Assembly (NCBI RefSeq): GCF_006152065.1
Contig: NZ_VDFW01000001.1
Location: 310,001-374,000, forward strand
Origin: Amycolatopsis alkalitolerans
GTDB taxonomy: Bacteria > Actinomycetota > Actinomycetes > Mycobacteriales > Pseudonocardiaceae
Direction: 5' to 3'
Length of the DNA stretch: 64,000 bases
The first letter of the stretch is position 1; the number at the start of each line of letters is the position of its first letter. A program made the translations under genes and the position numbers. Below the pieces are notes generated by a model. That model saw nothing but the letters and a program-made list of their open reading frames with translations, was not told the origin of the DNA and did not search any database. Of the stretch, positions 1-8,995 are shown in pieces.

Positions 1-1
1 C

Positions 2-349
2 GAGGAGTCCGTCCGCGAGCTGCTGGAGTCCGTCGGCCAGCCCGAGCCCGGGCTGTACGCGCTGGCACGCGCCGGGTTCCACACGCTTGGCCTCCAGACC
101 TACCTCACGGCGGGCCCGAAGGAGGCGCGCGCGTGGACGATCCCGCAGGGCGCGACGGCGCCGCAGGCGGCTGGCGTGATCCACACCGACTTCGAGCGCG
201 GGTTCATCAAAGCCGAGGTGGTCTCGTTCGACGACCTCATGGCCGCCGGCTCGATGGCGGCCGCCCGCGCCGCTGGCAAGGTCCGCATGGAGGGCAAGGA
301 CTACGTCATGGCGGACGGCGACGTGGTCGAGTTCCGCTTCAACGTGTAG
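2..349 (+). CDS. ychF: YchF/OLA1-type ribosome-binding ATPase, C-terminal part (5' end outside window)
   Basis: The frame is open from base 2 and encodes about 115 residues ending in [10 protein letters not shown] followed by TAG. The stretch [14 protein letters not shown], then [18 protein letters not shown] and the terminal VEFRFNV, is the TGS-like C-terminal domain of YchF, a conserved cytosolic Obg-family ATPase that binds ribosomes. The N-terminal G domain lies before the window. The last nine codons recur, slightly altered, further downstream (see the repeats at 330-372 and 1103-1132), which suggests something was inserted at this 3' end. Identification of the family is firm from the C-terminal motifs. 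Confidence 0.93.
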   Translation, partial: EESVRELLESVGQPEPGLYALARAGFHTLGLQTYLTAGPKEARAWTIPQGATAPQAAGVIHTDFERGFIKAEVVSFDDLMAAGSMAAARAAGKVRMEGKDYVMADGDVVEFRFNV

Positions 350-372
350 TCGCGTTCCGGTTCAACGTCTGA
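330..372 (+). repeat. Imperfect tandem copy of the ychF 3' end
   Basis: The 3' end of ychF (AGTTCCGCTTCAACGTGTAG, 330-349) is followed at once by a second, slightly changed copy (CGTTCCGGTTCAACGTCTGA, 353-372). A third copy lies at 1113-1132. Together they look like a target-site duplication or old attachment site at the end of ychF. Confidence 0.6.
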
Positions 373-427
373 TTTCTGAAGCATTCCCTCGCCGGGTCTG
401 CTCGCCGCGTGGAGCAGCATAAGGCCC

Positions 428-1072
428 ATGGACGTGACGCTGATCGAGGCTGAGAGCCCCCGCGGAATCGTGTTGTTCGGACCCGGGGCGGGCGGTGCCC
501 CGGATCGCTACCGGCACGTTCTCGAGGCCGCTGCGGCGGACGGCTACACCGTCGCCGCCCCGATCCATGAGCGCTTCGACGGCCGAACGGTCACCGACGA
601 CCAGATGCTTGAGCGTGCCGACGGTCTGCAGACCGCTCTCGCAGCGGTCGACCGTCCAGACCTTCCCGTGGTCGCAGCGGGACACTCGGCAGGGGCGTGG
701 GCGGCCCTTTGCCTGGCGGGCGCTCTGCCCTGTGGCCGTGATCGGCAGCCGCTCGAGGTGCCGGCTGAGCCTCGGGTGAGCAGGCTGGTGCTTCTCGCCC
801 CGACGGTGGGCTGGTTCCAGGGCTCGGGTGCGCTGGATCGGGTGACTGTTCCGACGACCGTCTTCGTCGGTTCGTCCGACGTCGTGACGCCGCCGTCGAG
901 CGCAGAGTTGCTCCGGGCGGTGCGCGGGAGTGTCGAGATCCGCTCGTACGACGGGGTCGGGCATCTCGACTTCATGTGTGATCTGCCGCCTGGCGTGCAG
1001 CCGACCGCGGGGCTTGATCACAATGCCTTCCTGGATCGGCTGGCTGCTGACTTCGTCCGGGCGCTTTCGTAG
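428..1072 (+). CDS. Small alpha/beta-hydrolase fold protein
   Basis: A 214-residue cytosolic protein with no signal peptide. The nucleophile elbow GHSAG (about residues 83-87), the late strand followed by VGSSDVVTPP (acid loop) and GVGHLDFM (catalytic His) give the Ser-Asp-His order of alpha/beta hydrolases. FGPGAGGAP near residue 17 fits the oxyanion-hole loop. The length is short for the fold but includes all catalytic elements. Substrate is unknown. The gene stands alone and is bracketed by copies of the ychF 3' end, so it may have arrived by insertion. Confidence 0.75.
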   Translation: MDVTLIEAESPRGIVLFGPGAGGAPDRYRHVLEAAAADGYTVAAPIHERFDGRTVTDDQMLERADGLQTALAAVDRPDLPVVAAGHSAGAWAALCLAGALPCGRDRQPLEVPAEPRVSRLVLLAPTVGWFQGSGALDRVTVPTTVFVGSSDVVTPPSSAELLRAVRGSVEIRSYDGVGHLDFMCDLPPGVQPTAGLDHNAFLDRLAADFVRALS

Positions 1073-1102
1073 CTCCTCGGGACAGATGTGTTTTCGTGAC
1101 GC

Positions 1103-1132
1103 AACTCGGTGGAGTTCCGTTTCAACGTGTGA
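1103..1132 (+). repeat. Remnant of ychF last nine codons
   Basis: The triplets here read N-S-V-E-F-R-F-N-V-stop, matching the ychF C-terminus (VVEFRFNV-stop) with only synonymous or minor changes. It is a displaced direct repeat of 330-349. The 750 bp between the copies hold the hydrolase gene. Confidence 0.65.
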
Positions 1133-1184
1133 CCAACCGCGCCGTGGCTCAGGACCTCGCGCGGCTGAAGACACGTGGAGAGGT

Positions 1185-1301
1185 TCAGCCGGTGAAACCG
1201 GCGAATCCGAGGGCGATCACGACGAGCAACGTGGTCGTCGTGGAGATGGCGGCGACCCAAGCGCGCTGAGCGGCGGTCAGGGCGGAGGCGGTGCGGTTCA
1301 T
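1185..1301 (-). CDS. 38-residue single-span membrane protein
   Basis: This short frame encodes MNRTASALTAAQRAWVAA, then a hydrophobic stretch rich in Thr, Leu, Val and Ile (about residues 17-36), ending in GFTG. It is preceded by GAGGGA about six bases before the ATG, a good ribosome binding site, and has strongly GC-biased third positions. One transmembrane helix is likely. Function is unknown. The size makes this call tentative, but the binding site and composition favour a real gene. Confidence 0.5.
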   Translation of the reverse strand: MNRTASALTAAQRAWVAAISTTTTLLVVIALGFAGFTG

Positions 1302-1385
1302 GGCGTTCCCTCAGGGGACGAGAATGGCATTTGCGCGCGTGAAACCGCCTTGATCACGGCTCACGTTACCGTGGTGTGGGGTAAA

Positions 1386-1928
1386 TCACTTCGTGGAATG
1401 GCGGCTTCGGGCCGTGTACCAGAGCACCGCACCCGCCGCGCCGATCATCAGCACGAACGCCATCGCGCCTACGACGACTGCTCGCGTCTCGCTGGGCGGC
1501 TGGGCCGGCGCGCTGTCCGGCTGTTCGGACGCCGCCGCGCTGTCACGCGGGCCAGATGTCGCTGCGGCATCGCGTGGGCCGGATGTCGCCGGGTCATCGG
1601 GCGTTGCCGCACCGCCGGACGTCGCGGCGCCGTCGGGCAGGCCGGACGGCGCTGTGCCGCCGGTCGTCGCCGCGGCGTCGGATGCCGCCGCGCGGTCGCG
1701 CAGACCTGACGTCGCTGTGCCGCCGGACGGCGCTGTGCCGCCGGTCGTAGCTGCGGCGGCGTGTGGACCGGAGGTGGCCGCATTGTCACCCGGGCCGGAC
1801 GCCGCCACCTGATGAGCGGTCGCCCCCGTGCTCACCGGGCCGATGCTCTCGGCCGCCTGCGCGACTCCCCCGAACGACAATGCGCACACCGCCGCCACCG
1901 CGGCGGCCCCGATCATGATTTTCGACAT
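1386..1928 (-). CDS. Secreted Ala/Thr/Ser-rich surface protein with C-terminal membrane anchor
   Basis: The start chosen is the ATG at 1928, seven bases after a perfect GGAGGGG. The 180-residue product begins with a Sec signal peptide (MSKIMIGAAAVAAVCALSF, cleavage near AQA-AE). About 100 residues of low-complexity Ala/Thr/Ser/Gly/Pro follow, with repeated AATSG and TTGGTAPSG units. A transmembrane helix (about residues 147-168) and a short basic tail end it. This is the layout of a wall-spanning stalk anchored in the membrane. No LPXTG sorting signal is visible. There is no recognisable catalytic domain; function is unknown. Confidence 0.72.
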   Translation of the reverse strand: MSKIMIGAAAVAAVCALSFGGVAQAAESIGPVSTGATAHQVAASGPGDNAATSGPHAAAATTGGTAPSGGTATSGLRDRAAASDAAATTGGTAPSGLPDGAATSGGAATPDDPATSGPRDAAATSGPRDSAAASEQPDSAPAQPPSETRAVVVGAMAFVLMIGAAGAVLWYTARSRHSTK

Positions 1929-1991
1929 CGTGCATCCCCTCCGTTGAGGCGACGCATCGCACACCGCGGGATGTTGCCGCGGTTGCCGAGA

Positions 1992-2282
1992 TCACAACTG
2001 GTCGACGACCCCGTCGATCTCGGTCGCCATCGACACGTCCATCTCGGTCAGCCCGCCCGCGGAATGGGTGCTCAGCCGGAACGTCAGGTTCCGCCACCGG
2101 ATGTCGATATCCGGATGGTGGTCCTCACTTTCCGCGATCTCCGCGACCCGGTTCACCACCTGGATCGCCTGCGGGAAACTCGCCAGTTCCACCGTGCGCG
2201 CCAGCGCGTCTCCCTCGCGTTTCCAGTGCGGCAGCCTGGTCAGGGCCTCGGCAACCTCTTCGTCGCTCAGTAGCTTCGCCAT
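1992..2282 (-). CDS. 4a-hydroxytetrahydrobiopterin (pterin-4a-carbinolamine) dehydratase family protein
   Basis: A 96-residue protein covering the whole PCD fold: MAKLLSDEEVAEAL, then HWKREGDALART and the signature EDHHPDIDIRWRNL, with the paired histidines and aspartates that form the pterin site. The enzyme dehydrates 4a-hydroxytetrahydropterin. Many actinobacteria carry stand-alone copies without an aromatic amino acid hydroxylase nearby, as here, and the physiological role is then unclear. GGAGGA lies unusually close to the chosen ATG. The gene is divergent from the thiamine transport operon. Confidence 0.9.
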   Translation of the reverse strand: MAKLLSDEEVAEALTRLPHWKREGDALARTVELASFPQAIQVVNRVAEIAESEDHHPDIDIRWRNLTFRLSTHSAGGLTEMDVSMATEIDGVVDQL

Positions 2283-2311
2283 TCCTCCATCGTGACGGGT
2301 ACGCTGCTCGG

Positions 2312-2408
2312 TTGCCACGGGAGTCCGGTCCTCAAACCGGGCTGAGAGGCGGGCCGCCGGCCCGCGACCGTTCGCACCTGATCCGGATAATGCCGGCGCA
2401 GGGAGGCC
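2312..2408 (+). promoter_or_regulatory. TPP riboswitch (THI element)
   Basis: The conserved THI-box blocks are visible in order: GGGAGTCCGGT, CTGAGAGG (2342-2349), a GC-rich variable helix, and ACCTGATCCGGATAATGCCG (2376-2395), followed by GCGCAGGGA. This aptamer binds thiamine pyrophosphate. It lies directly before thiB, about 37 bases from the ATG, with the thiB binding site AAGGAGGGG just beyond. In GC-rich actinobacteria these elements usually block translation initiation; the CCCTTCCT stretch near 2411 could mask that site (inference). Confidence 0.95.
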
Positions 2409-2444
2409 GAATCCCTTCCTGCCGGCGAGCGCAAGGAGGGGTCC

Positions 2445-3494
2445 ATGAGAGCCAAGTGGAGCACGGCGGCCGTGCTCGGCCTCACCGCCGTGCTGACCGC
2501 GGGCTGCACCCTGGTCGGCAGCGGCTCGGACGAGCACTCCGCGGCGACGGTCACCCTGGTCACGCACGATTCCTGGGCCGCACCGCAGCAGGTGCTCGAC
2601 GCCTTCCAGCAGCAGACCGGCATCAAGATCGTGATCCTCAAGAAGGGCGACGCGGGCGCGCTGACCAACACGCTCGTGCTCACCAAGGCCAACCCGATCG
2701 GCGACGCGGCCTACGGGGTCGATTCGACGTTCGCCTCGCGTGCGCTCAGCGAAGGCGTCTTCGAGTCCTATACCAGCCCCGAGGCCGACCGAGGCCCGCA
2801 GCGCTACGCCGTCGACACCGACCACCGCCTTTCCGCCGTCGATCTCGGTGACGTGTGCCTGAACGTCGACACCACCTGGTTCGCGCGGACCGGTATTCCG
2901 GCTCCCACGAGCTACGAAGACCTCACCGACCCGCGGTACAAGGACCTGCTCGTCGTCGAGAACCCGGCGACCTCTTCGCCCGGGCTCGCGTTCCTGCTCG
3001 GCACCGTCGCGAAGTACGGCGAGCAGGGCTGGCAGGACTACTGGCGGAAACTGAAGGACAACGGCGTGAAATCCGACGCCGGCTGGGAAGAGGCCTACAG
3101 CCAGGACTTCTCCGGCTCCTCCGGCAAGGGCCCGCGGCCGATCGTCGTCTCCTACGCGTCCTCGCCGGCCGCCGAGGTCGGCGCCGACGGCAAGCCGCGC
3201 ACGAAGGCGCTGCTCGACACCTGCTACCGCCAGGTCGAGTACGCCGGGGTGCTCGCCGGCACGAAGCAGCCCGCCAGGGCCCAAAAGGTGATCGACTTCC
3301 TGCTGTCGCAGCAGTTCCAGACCACCGTGGCGGACAACATGTACGTCTACCCGACGCGTGAGGGCGTCCAGTTGCCGAAGGGTTGGGCGGACGTGGCGCC
3401 GCTCCCGCCGGACCCCGCGACGTTGCCCGGCGACCAGGTGCAGGCCGGGCGTGAACGATGGATCGGCCAGTGGCGCTCGTTGCTCGGCCAGTAA
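2445..3494 (+). CDS. thiB: Thiamine ABC transporter substrate-binding lipoprotein
   Basis: A 349-residue protein with a lipoprotein signal peptide whose lipobox LTAGC places the lipidated cysteine at residue 21. The mature part is a type II periplasmic-binding fold: TLVTHDSWAAP, FQQQTGIKIVILKKGDAGA, GVDSTFASRAL and DLGDVCLNVD resemble ThiB and its TbpA relatives. It captures thiamine or its phosphates at the outer face of the membrane. It lies under a TPP riboswitch and overlaps thiP by 37 bases, supporting one operon. The ATG follows AAGGAGGGG. Confidence 0.93.
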   Translation: MRAKWSTAAVLGLTAVLTAGCTLVGSGSDEHSAATVTLVTHDSWAAPQQVLDAFQQQTGIKIVILKKGDAGALTNTLVLTKANPIGDAAYGVDSTFASRALSEGVFESYTSPEADRGPQRYAVDTDHRLSAVDLGDVCLNVDTTWFARTGIPAPTSYEDLTDPRYKDLLVVENPATSSPGLAFLLGTVAKYGEQGWQDYWRKLKDNGVKSDAGWEEAYSQDFSGSSGKGPRPIVVSYASSPAAEVGADGKPRTKALLDTCYRQVEYAGVLAGTKQPARAQKVIDFLLSQQFQTTVADNMYVYPTREGVQLPKGWADVAPLPPDPATLPGDQVQAGRERWIGQWRSLLGQ

Positions 3495-5086
3495 GCCGCG
3501 CCGGCCTGGGCCTGCTGGCCCTGATCCCGCTCGGGTTCCTGGTCGTCTTCTTCGCCTGGCCGGTGCTCGCGATCCTCCGGCGAGGGTTCGTGGGCGGCGG
3601 CGTGCTGACCGTGCTCGGGCAGGGCGAGACCTGGCGCCTGGCCTGGTTCACGGTCGCGCAGGCCGGCGGCTCGACGATCGTCGCGGTGGTCGCCGGGATG
3701 CCACTGGCCTTCGTGCTGGCGCGTCTCCGGCTGCCCGGCGCCGGTCTCCTGCGCATCCTCGTCCTGGTGCCGTTCGTCCTGCCGACCATCGTGGTGGGGC
3801 TCGCGTTCCGCGCGCTGTGGCCGGACGGCGGGGTGGCCTCGATCGTGTTCGCCAACGCGTTCTTCAACGTCGCGGTGGTCGCCAGGACCGTCGCGGGGTT
3901 GTGGTCGCATCTCGATTCGAGGGCGGAGGACGCCGCGAGGGCGCTCGGTGCCTCGCGGTGGCGGGCGTTCCGTTCGGTGACGCTCCCCGCCCTGCTGCCC
4001 GCGATCACCTCGGCCGCCGCCGTCGTGTTCCTGTTCTGTGCCACCAGTTTCGGGGTCGTGCTGGTGCTGGGCGGCGCCCGCTTCCGCACTCTGGAGACCG
4101 AGATCTACCTGCGCACCGAGTACCTGCTCGACCTCACCGGCGCCGCCGCGCTCTCGCTCGTGCAGATCGCCGCCGTACTCGCGGTGCTGCTGATCGGTGC
4201 GGCGGCGCGGCGGCGGCGGGAGACAGCGCTGAAACTTCGCGCCCGGAAGGAGACCGCCAGGCGGCCGGTGAGGGGCGAGTGGTGGGTTGTCGTGGCAGCG
4301 GCCGCCGTCGTAGGCCTGCTGCTCACCCCCATCGTCGCGCTGCTGGTCCGGTCGGTGTCCACGGAGGACGGTTGGAGCCTCGCCGGATACGCCGCGCTCG
4401 CCGGCACCGGCAACGACGGCACGTTGCAGATCTCCGGTTGGGGCGCGGCGGTGAACTCGTTGATCACGGCGACCGACGCCACCGTGCTCGCCTTGGCGAT
4501 CGGGGTCTCCGCGGCTGTCCTGGTCGTCACCTTGCGCCGCGCGCCAGGCCGGGCCTCGCACGGGCTCGCCGAGAGCCTCGACGCGGCACTGATGCTCCCG
4601 CTCGGCGTCTCCGCCGTGACCGTCGGTTTCGGTTACCTGGTAACGCTCGACGCCCTGCCCGGCGACCTGCGGACCTCACCGCTGCTGGTGCCGCTCGCGC
4701 AGGCACTGGTGATCATCCCGCTCATCGTGCGCATGGTGCTGCCCGTGCTCCGGTCGATCGACGACCGGCTGCGCCAGGCCGCCGCGACGATGGGCGCGGG
4801 GCCGCTCCGGGTGTGGCGGGAGATCGACGTGCCGCTCGCGACGCGGTCGGTGATCGCCGCAGCGGGTTTCGGGTACGTGGTCGCGCTCGGTGAGTTCGGT
4901 GCGACGAGTTTCCTGGCGCGGCCGCAGACTCCGACGCTCCCGGTCGCCATCGCTTCGCTCATCGCGCGGCCCGGTCAGCTGAACAACCAGATGGCCTACG
5001 CGGCGTCCGCACTGCTGATGTTGGTGACGGCGGCCACCGTGGTCGTGATCGACCGGTTCGGCTCCGGCCGGGTGGGCGAGTTCTGA
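3458..5086 (+). CDS. thiP: Thiamine ABC transporter permease
   Basis: A 542-residue protein with two homologous permease halves, as in ThiP and ferric-iron FbpB transporters. Each half has about six membrane helices and an EAA loop: EDAARALGASRWRAF in the first half and RQAAATMGAGPLRVW in the second, which dock on the ATPase. It forms the membrane channel for ThiB-delivered thiamine. The start overlaps the end of thiB; its stop TGA overlaps the ATG of thiQ, so translation is coupled. The gene is complete, unlike its ATPase partner. Confidence 0.93.
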   Translation: MDRPVALVARPVSRAGLGLLALIPLGFLVVFFAWPVLAILRRGFVGGGVLTVLGQGETWRLAWFTVAQAGGSTIVAVVAGMPLAFVLARLRLPGAGLLRILVLVPFVLPTIVVGLAFRALWPDGGVASIVFANAFFNVAVVARTVAGLWSHLDSRAEDAARALGASRWRAFRSVTLPALLPAITSAAAVVFLFCATSFGVVLVLGGARFRTLETEIYLRTEYLLDLTGAAALSLVQIAAVLAVLLIGAAARRRRETALKLRARKETARRPVRGEWWVVVAAAAVVGLLLTPIVALLVRSVSTEDGWSLAGYAALAGTGNDGTLQISGWGAAVNSLITATDATVLALAIGVSAAVLVVTLRRAPGRASHGLAESLDAALMLPLGVSAVTVGFGYLVTLDALPGDLRTSPLLVPLAQALVIIPLIVRMVLPVLRSIDDRLRQAAATMGAGPLRVWREIDVPLATRSVIAAAGFGYVVALGEFGATSFLARPQTPTLPVAIASLIARPGQLNNQMAYAASALLMLVTAATVVVIDRFGSGRVGEF

Positions 5087-5660
5087 TGTCTCTTTCCGTC
5101 CAAGGCCTGACTGTTCGCTACGGCTCGTTCACCGCCGTCCGGGACGCCGAACTCGACATCGCTGACGGCGAAGTCCTTGCGCTGCTGGGCCCGTCCGGCT
5201 CCGGCAAGTCCACGTTGCTGCGGGCGATCACGGGCCTCGAGCCCCTCGCCGCGGGCACGGTGCGCTGGGACGGCGAGGATCTCGCGAAGGTTCCGGTCCA
5301 TGAACGCGGTTTCGGGCTCGTGTTCCAGGACGGGCAGCTGTTCCCCCATCGCGACGTCGCGGGCAATATCGCGTTCGGGCTGCGGATGCGGCGGATGCCC
5401 GCGAAGGAGCGGGCGGATCGCGTCGAGCGGCTGCTCGAGCTGGTGGGGCTGCGGGGTTACGAGCGACGCCGGGTGATGGAGCTGTCCGGCGGTGAGGCGC
5501 AACGGGTCGCGCTCGCCCGGGCGCTCGCTCTTGAACCGCGGTTGCTGCTGCTGGACGAACCACTGTCCGGTTTGGACGCCGGGTTGCGCGAGCAGCTCGC
5601 GGTGGAACTCGCCGAGGTGCTGCGGAACGCGAAGATCACCACCCTGCTGGTGACCCACGG
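5086..5660 (+). pseudogene. thiQ: Thiamine ABC transporter ATPase, 3' end lost at a fusion junction
   Basis: About 191 codons of a normal ThiQ are present: Walker A GPSGSGKST (about residues 35-43), Q-loop FQDGQLFPH, signature LSGGEAQRV, Walker B LLLLDEPLSGLD and the H-loop TLLVTHG. ThiQ normally continues from VTH into a DEA-type stretch and about 20-40 more residues. Here the sequence passes straight into the antisense of the neighbouring phosphoesterase gene at about 5655-5661. The frame stays open to 7050, but everything after residue 191 is antisense. The ATPase is probably impaired unless the real genome differs from this assembly. Confidence 0.85.
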
Positions 5661-7638
5661 TGTCGAACTTCGGGAAGCCCGGCACCGACACGTTGTTCAG
5701 CGACGGGATCGGCGAGGAGGAGACCAGCGGGTAGGCCGTGGGCTGCCCGGTCGCCGCCATGGTCTTGGCGTCGCAGTACAGGTTCTGCCAGCTCGCCCCG
5801 GCCGGTTTGGTCAGGAACTGGTGGAACTCGCCGAAGTCGCGCACCGACTTCCCGGCCGCCTCGGCGCCGGTCCAGATGAAGCCGGAGCTCTGGTGGCCGA
5901 GCGCGTCGTCCTCGGTGTCGTAGCTGCGCTTGTACTCACCGGCCGAGGACTCCGTGTACTCCGGGTTGTCGGCCTGCATCAGCCAGTTGTGCCCCTCGGC
6001 GGAGTTCGTGCCGATGTCGTAGGTGTTGTCGTAGAGGCCGAACTGCTGCGCCATGGCGTGCTGGTTCGGCGTCACGTTCTCGCCGAACTGCGCGAGCGCC
6101 GGGTCGCCGTTGCCCTTCGCGATGTCGCCGTAGTCCTGGTCGTAGGTGCGGTTCTCCTTGACGATCAGGAAGACGTGCTTGATCGTCGACGGGTCACCGA
6201 GCCGCTGCGGGACCGGCACCGGGGCGGCCTTGCCGTTGTCCTGGGCCAGCTGGACGGAGTTCGGGGTCCACCCGTTCTGCTGGAAGACCTTGGCCGTGTA
6301 CCCGCGGATGGCGGCGTCGTCCGGCAGCTGGAACTTCTGCACGCTCGAGGTCGTGTCGTGCGTGCCGTGCCCGGCCTTGGTCGTCGGGCGCAGCGCGTCG
6401 ATACCGCGGGTGTTGGACACCACGACGTCCTTGCCGACCGTGGTGATCGCCGCCGGGAAGTAGTCGGTGGGCAGCAGGCCGAGGTAGCTGACCGGCTCCT
6501 GCGCCCTGGCGTAGCGGTAGACGGCGACCGCGTTCGCGCGGCCGAGCGTCACCAGCAGGTGGCCGTCGTCGGTGAGGGTGATCCCGTCCGGCTCGTACCC
6601 GACGGAGGCCTCGGGCCACGGCTGTGTCGCGATGGTCTGGACTACCTGGTCGAGGCGGGTGTCGACGACCGAGACGCTGTTGCTGTTGGTGTTGGCGACG
6701 AACAAGGCCCCGTTCTTCGCGTACAGGGCGGTCGGGTGCAGGCCGACGTCGATGCTCTTGGCGGCGGAGGCCGGGTTCGCCAGGTCGATGACGCTGACCG
6801 TGCCGGTGGTGGTGGCGCCGGTGAACGAGCTCGCGGGGACCTGGGTGTTGTACGAGTTCAGTGTGGTGTCGCCGGGACGCGCCGGGCGCCCGCCTTCGTT
6901 GCTGACATACAGCTTGTCGCCGACGCGCGCCAGGTCACGCGGGGCGTTGCCGACGGCCCAGCTCTGCTCGATGGCGCCGGTCGCCGCGTTGATGGCGACG
7001 ACGCGGTTCTGGCCGTTGACCGCGGAGTACACCGTCGAGCCGTCGGGTGAGAAGATCGCCTGAGCCACCAGCGCGTGCTTCGGCCCGTCCACGGGGATCT
7101 TGACCGCCGTCGGGCTGGCGACGGTGCCGTCTGGGTTGACCGTGAACCGGGTGTAGCCGTCGGTCTGGCCCATCCACAGCGTCTTGCCGTCGGGGGAGTA
7201 GGTCGGCCCTTCCTGGCCCACGTCGTTCCCGGCGATCTTCAGGTTCGCCGTCGCCGAGTTGCCGACGAGCTGCTGCACCTTCCAGTTCTTGAGATCGACG
7301 ATGGTGAGCGCGATCCCGCCGTCGGTGGTCAGCGCCGCGAGGTGGCTGCCGTCCGGGCTGACCGTGGACGCCATGATCTTGCCGTTGTTGACGACGAGGT
7401 GGTCACCGATCGGCTTGAGGTACTGGTCGCTGGAAATGACCTCGCCCTTGTCGGTCTGCTGGCCGACGTGCTGGGTGCCGAACTGCTGCGTCGAGGCGAG
7501 ACCGACGCCGGCGCCCGTGCCGACGAGAGCGAGCGTGACGCTCCCGGCCGTCGCGAGGCGCAGCCGGCGGCCGCTGCGTTGACGGAGAAGGCCGATGCCG
7601 GCCTTCTCGGCACGCCGTCTACGGCGCGTTACCTGCAT
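5656..7638 (-). pseudogene. Secreted beta-propeller / phosphoesterase (phospholipase C-like) protein, 3' end lost
   Basis: About 660 residues are recognisable. They start with an Arg-rich N-terminus and signal/anchor helix (LRLATAGSVTLALVGTGAG). A seven-bladed YVTN/lactonase-type propeller follows, with repeated SPDG, NRVVAINAATG and NSNSVSVVDT motifs. The phosphoesterase domain then starts at KHVFLIVKENRTYDQDYG, the metal-binding N-terminal motif of the PF04185 family. The true reading ends near GFPKFDTV, where the frame runs into antisense thiQ, so the second half of the catalytic domain is missing. It starts 13 bases after the ABC permease gene in the same operon. An intact form would act outside the cell. 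Confidence 0.83.
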
Positions 7639-7651
7639 TGGGTCATCCCTT

Positions 7652-8995
7652 TCAGTGGGTGGGGAGCAGTTCGACGTTGCCGTCGAACTGCCAGAGCGGG
7701 TTCGGCTGGTCCCCGGTGGGGGTCCGCACCTGGAAGTAGCCGTTCACTTCCTTCGGTCCGTCGCCGTCGGCGACGTACCTCCCGTCCGCGGTGACGTCGA
7801 GCTGGTAGATCGCCGATCCGGTGATCTCGACGCCGGGGATATGCCACGAGACGACGCATCGCCAGTCGTTGCCGGGGCCGTCCGGTGCGACCAGGCCGCC
7901 GCCCTTGGTGCACGCCGCCATGGCCGCCAACTGTGCCTCCGTGACGTCGGGGCGGTGCAGTTGCGCGGCCTGCATGCGGTAGAGGTGGGCGAACTCCGTG
8001 GCGAGTGAGTTCTGCACCTTGTCCTGCTCGATCCCGGAGCCCGTGGCGGACGTCGACACGGCGACGATCCCGGCGGTGAGGGCGAGCAGTGCGACCAGCG
8101 GCAGCGCTCCGGCGGCGAGCGCGCGCCGCGCGGAGCCGTCGTAGCTGAGGTTGGTGAAGTCACGCCGGCGGAAGAGCAGGTAGGCCAGCGCCGTCGCGAC
8201 CACGGCCCAGACCAGGCTCACCACGATGCTGATCAGCAGGGGGCCGAGCTGCGCCGGGCTGGTGAACAGGCCGGTCCAGGCGATGAACGCGTAGCTGGGC
8301 AGTGCCAGCCGGACGGCCACGGGCAGCGGCAGCATCTGGGCGAACTCCATCGCCAGCGCGACCACCACGGGCAGCAGCAGTCCCATCGGCGACCGTCCGA
8401 ACGCGACGGATCCGAGCAGCCCGATCGCGGCGAGGGTCAGCGTCGGGGCGACGACGCAGACCCACGCGAGCAGGACCTTGCCCGCGGCGGCCCCAGGCGC
8501 CAGCAGATGGCCGTCGAGACCGACCAGAGGCCGGTTCCCGATGGCGGCCAGGCCGCCGACCACCCCCGACACGGCCAGCCCGGCCACGAGCAGCAGGATG
8601 ACCGTGAGGCTGGCGAGCGCCTTGGCCGCGAAGACCCGCCGGTACGACCGGACCGCCACCAGCAGATGGCGCCAGGTGCCGAGCCGGTCCTCGGCGGCGA
8701 AAACGTCGCCGGCGACCAGCGAGGTCAGCAGCGGGAGCGCGTAGGTGCCCGCGAAACCGAGCATCACCAGCGGACCGGCCCACCCGGTCGCGTGCATCCA
8801 GCGGCCGAAGGTGGTGTCCGTCGGCAGCGAACTCTGCTCGCTGACCGCCGCGACGAAGAGCGCGGGCGCGAGCCAGCAGGCGAGGATCAGCAGCCGTACC
8901 CGCCATTGGGACACCAGCTTGACCAGTTCGAAGCGGTAGCCGCGTGCCAGGGGTACCGGGCGGGCGGCCGTGGGCTCGGCGACGGTCGCGGTCAT
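7652..8995 (-). CDS. ABC-2 type exporter permease with extracytoplasmic C-terminal domain
   Basis: A 447-residue membrane protein. Six or so hydrophobic helices fill residues 30-280 (for example LLILACWLAPALFVAAV and VVSLVWAVVATALAYLLF). A further helix near residue 300 is followed by about 130 soluble residues, probably outside the cell. The ABC-2 pattern and the four-base overlap with the upstream ATPase gene show it is that ATPase's membrane partner. Substrate is unknown. The soluble tail and the following secreted phosphoesterase suggest an envelope-related role. Confidence 0.85.
   Translation of the reverse strand: MTATVAEPTAARPVPLARGYRFELVKLVSQWRVRLLILACWLAPALFVAAVSEQSSLPTDTTFGRWMHATGWAGPLVMLGFAGTYALPLLTSLVAGDVFAAEDRLGTWRHLLVAVRSYRRVFAAKALASLTVILLLVAGLAVSGVVGGLAAIGNRPLVGLDGHLLAPGAAAGKVLLAWVCVVAPTLTLAAIGLLGSVAFGRSPMGLLLPVVVALAMEFAQMLPLPVAVRLALPSYAFIAWTGLFTSPAQLGPLLISIVVSLVWAVVATALAYLLFRRRDFTNLSYDGSARRALAAGALPLVALLALTAGIVAVSTSATGSGIEQDKVQNSLATEFAHLYRMQAAQLHRPDVTEAQLAAMAACTKGGGLVAPDGPGNDWRCVVSWHIPGVEITGSAIYQLDVTADGRYVADGDGPKEVNGYFQVRTPTGDQPNPLWQFDGNVELLPTH

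Noticed and set aside
5661-7050. Long plus-strand reading that would extend ThiQ to 654 residues
   Set aside because: After residue 191 it is the exact antisense of the phosphoesterase gene and shows no ABC or fusion domain.
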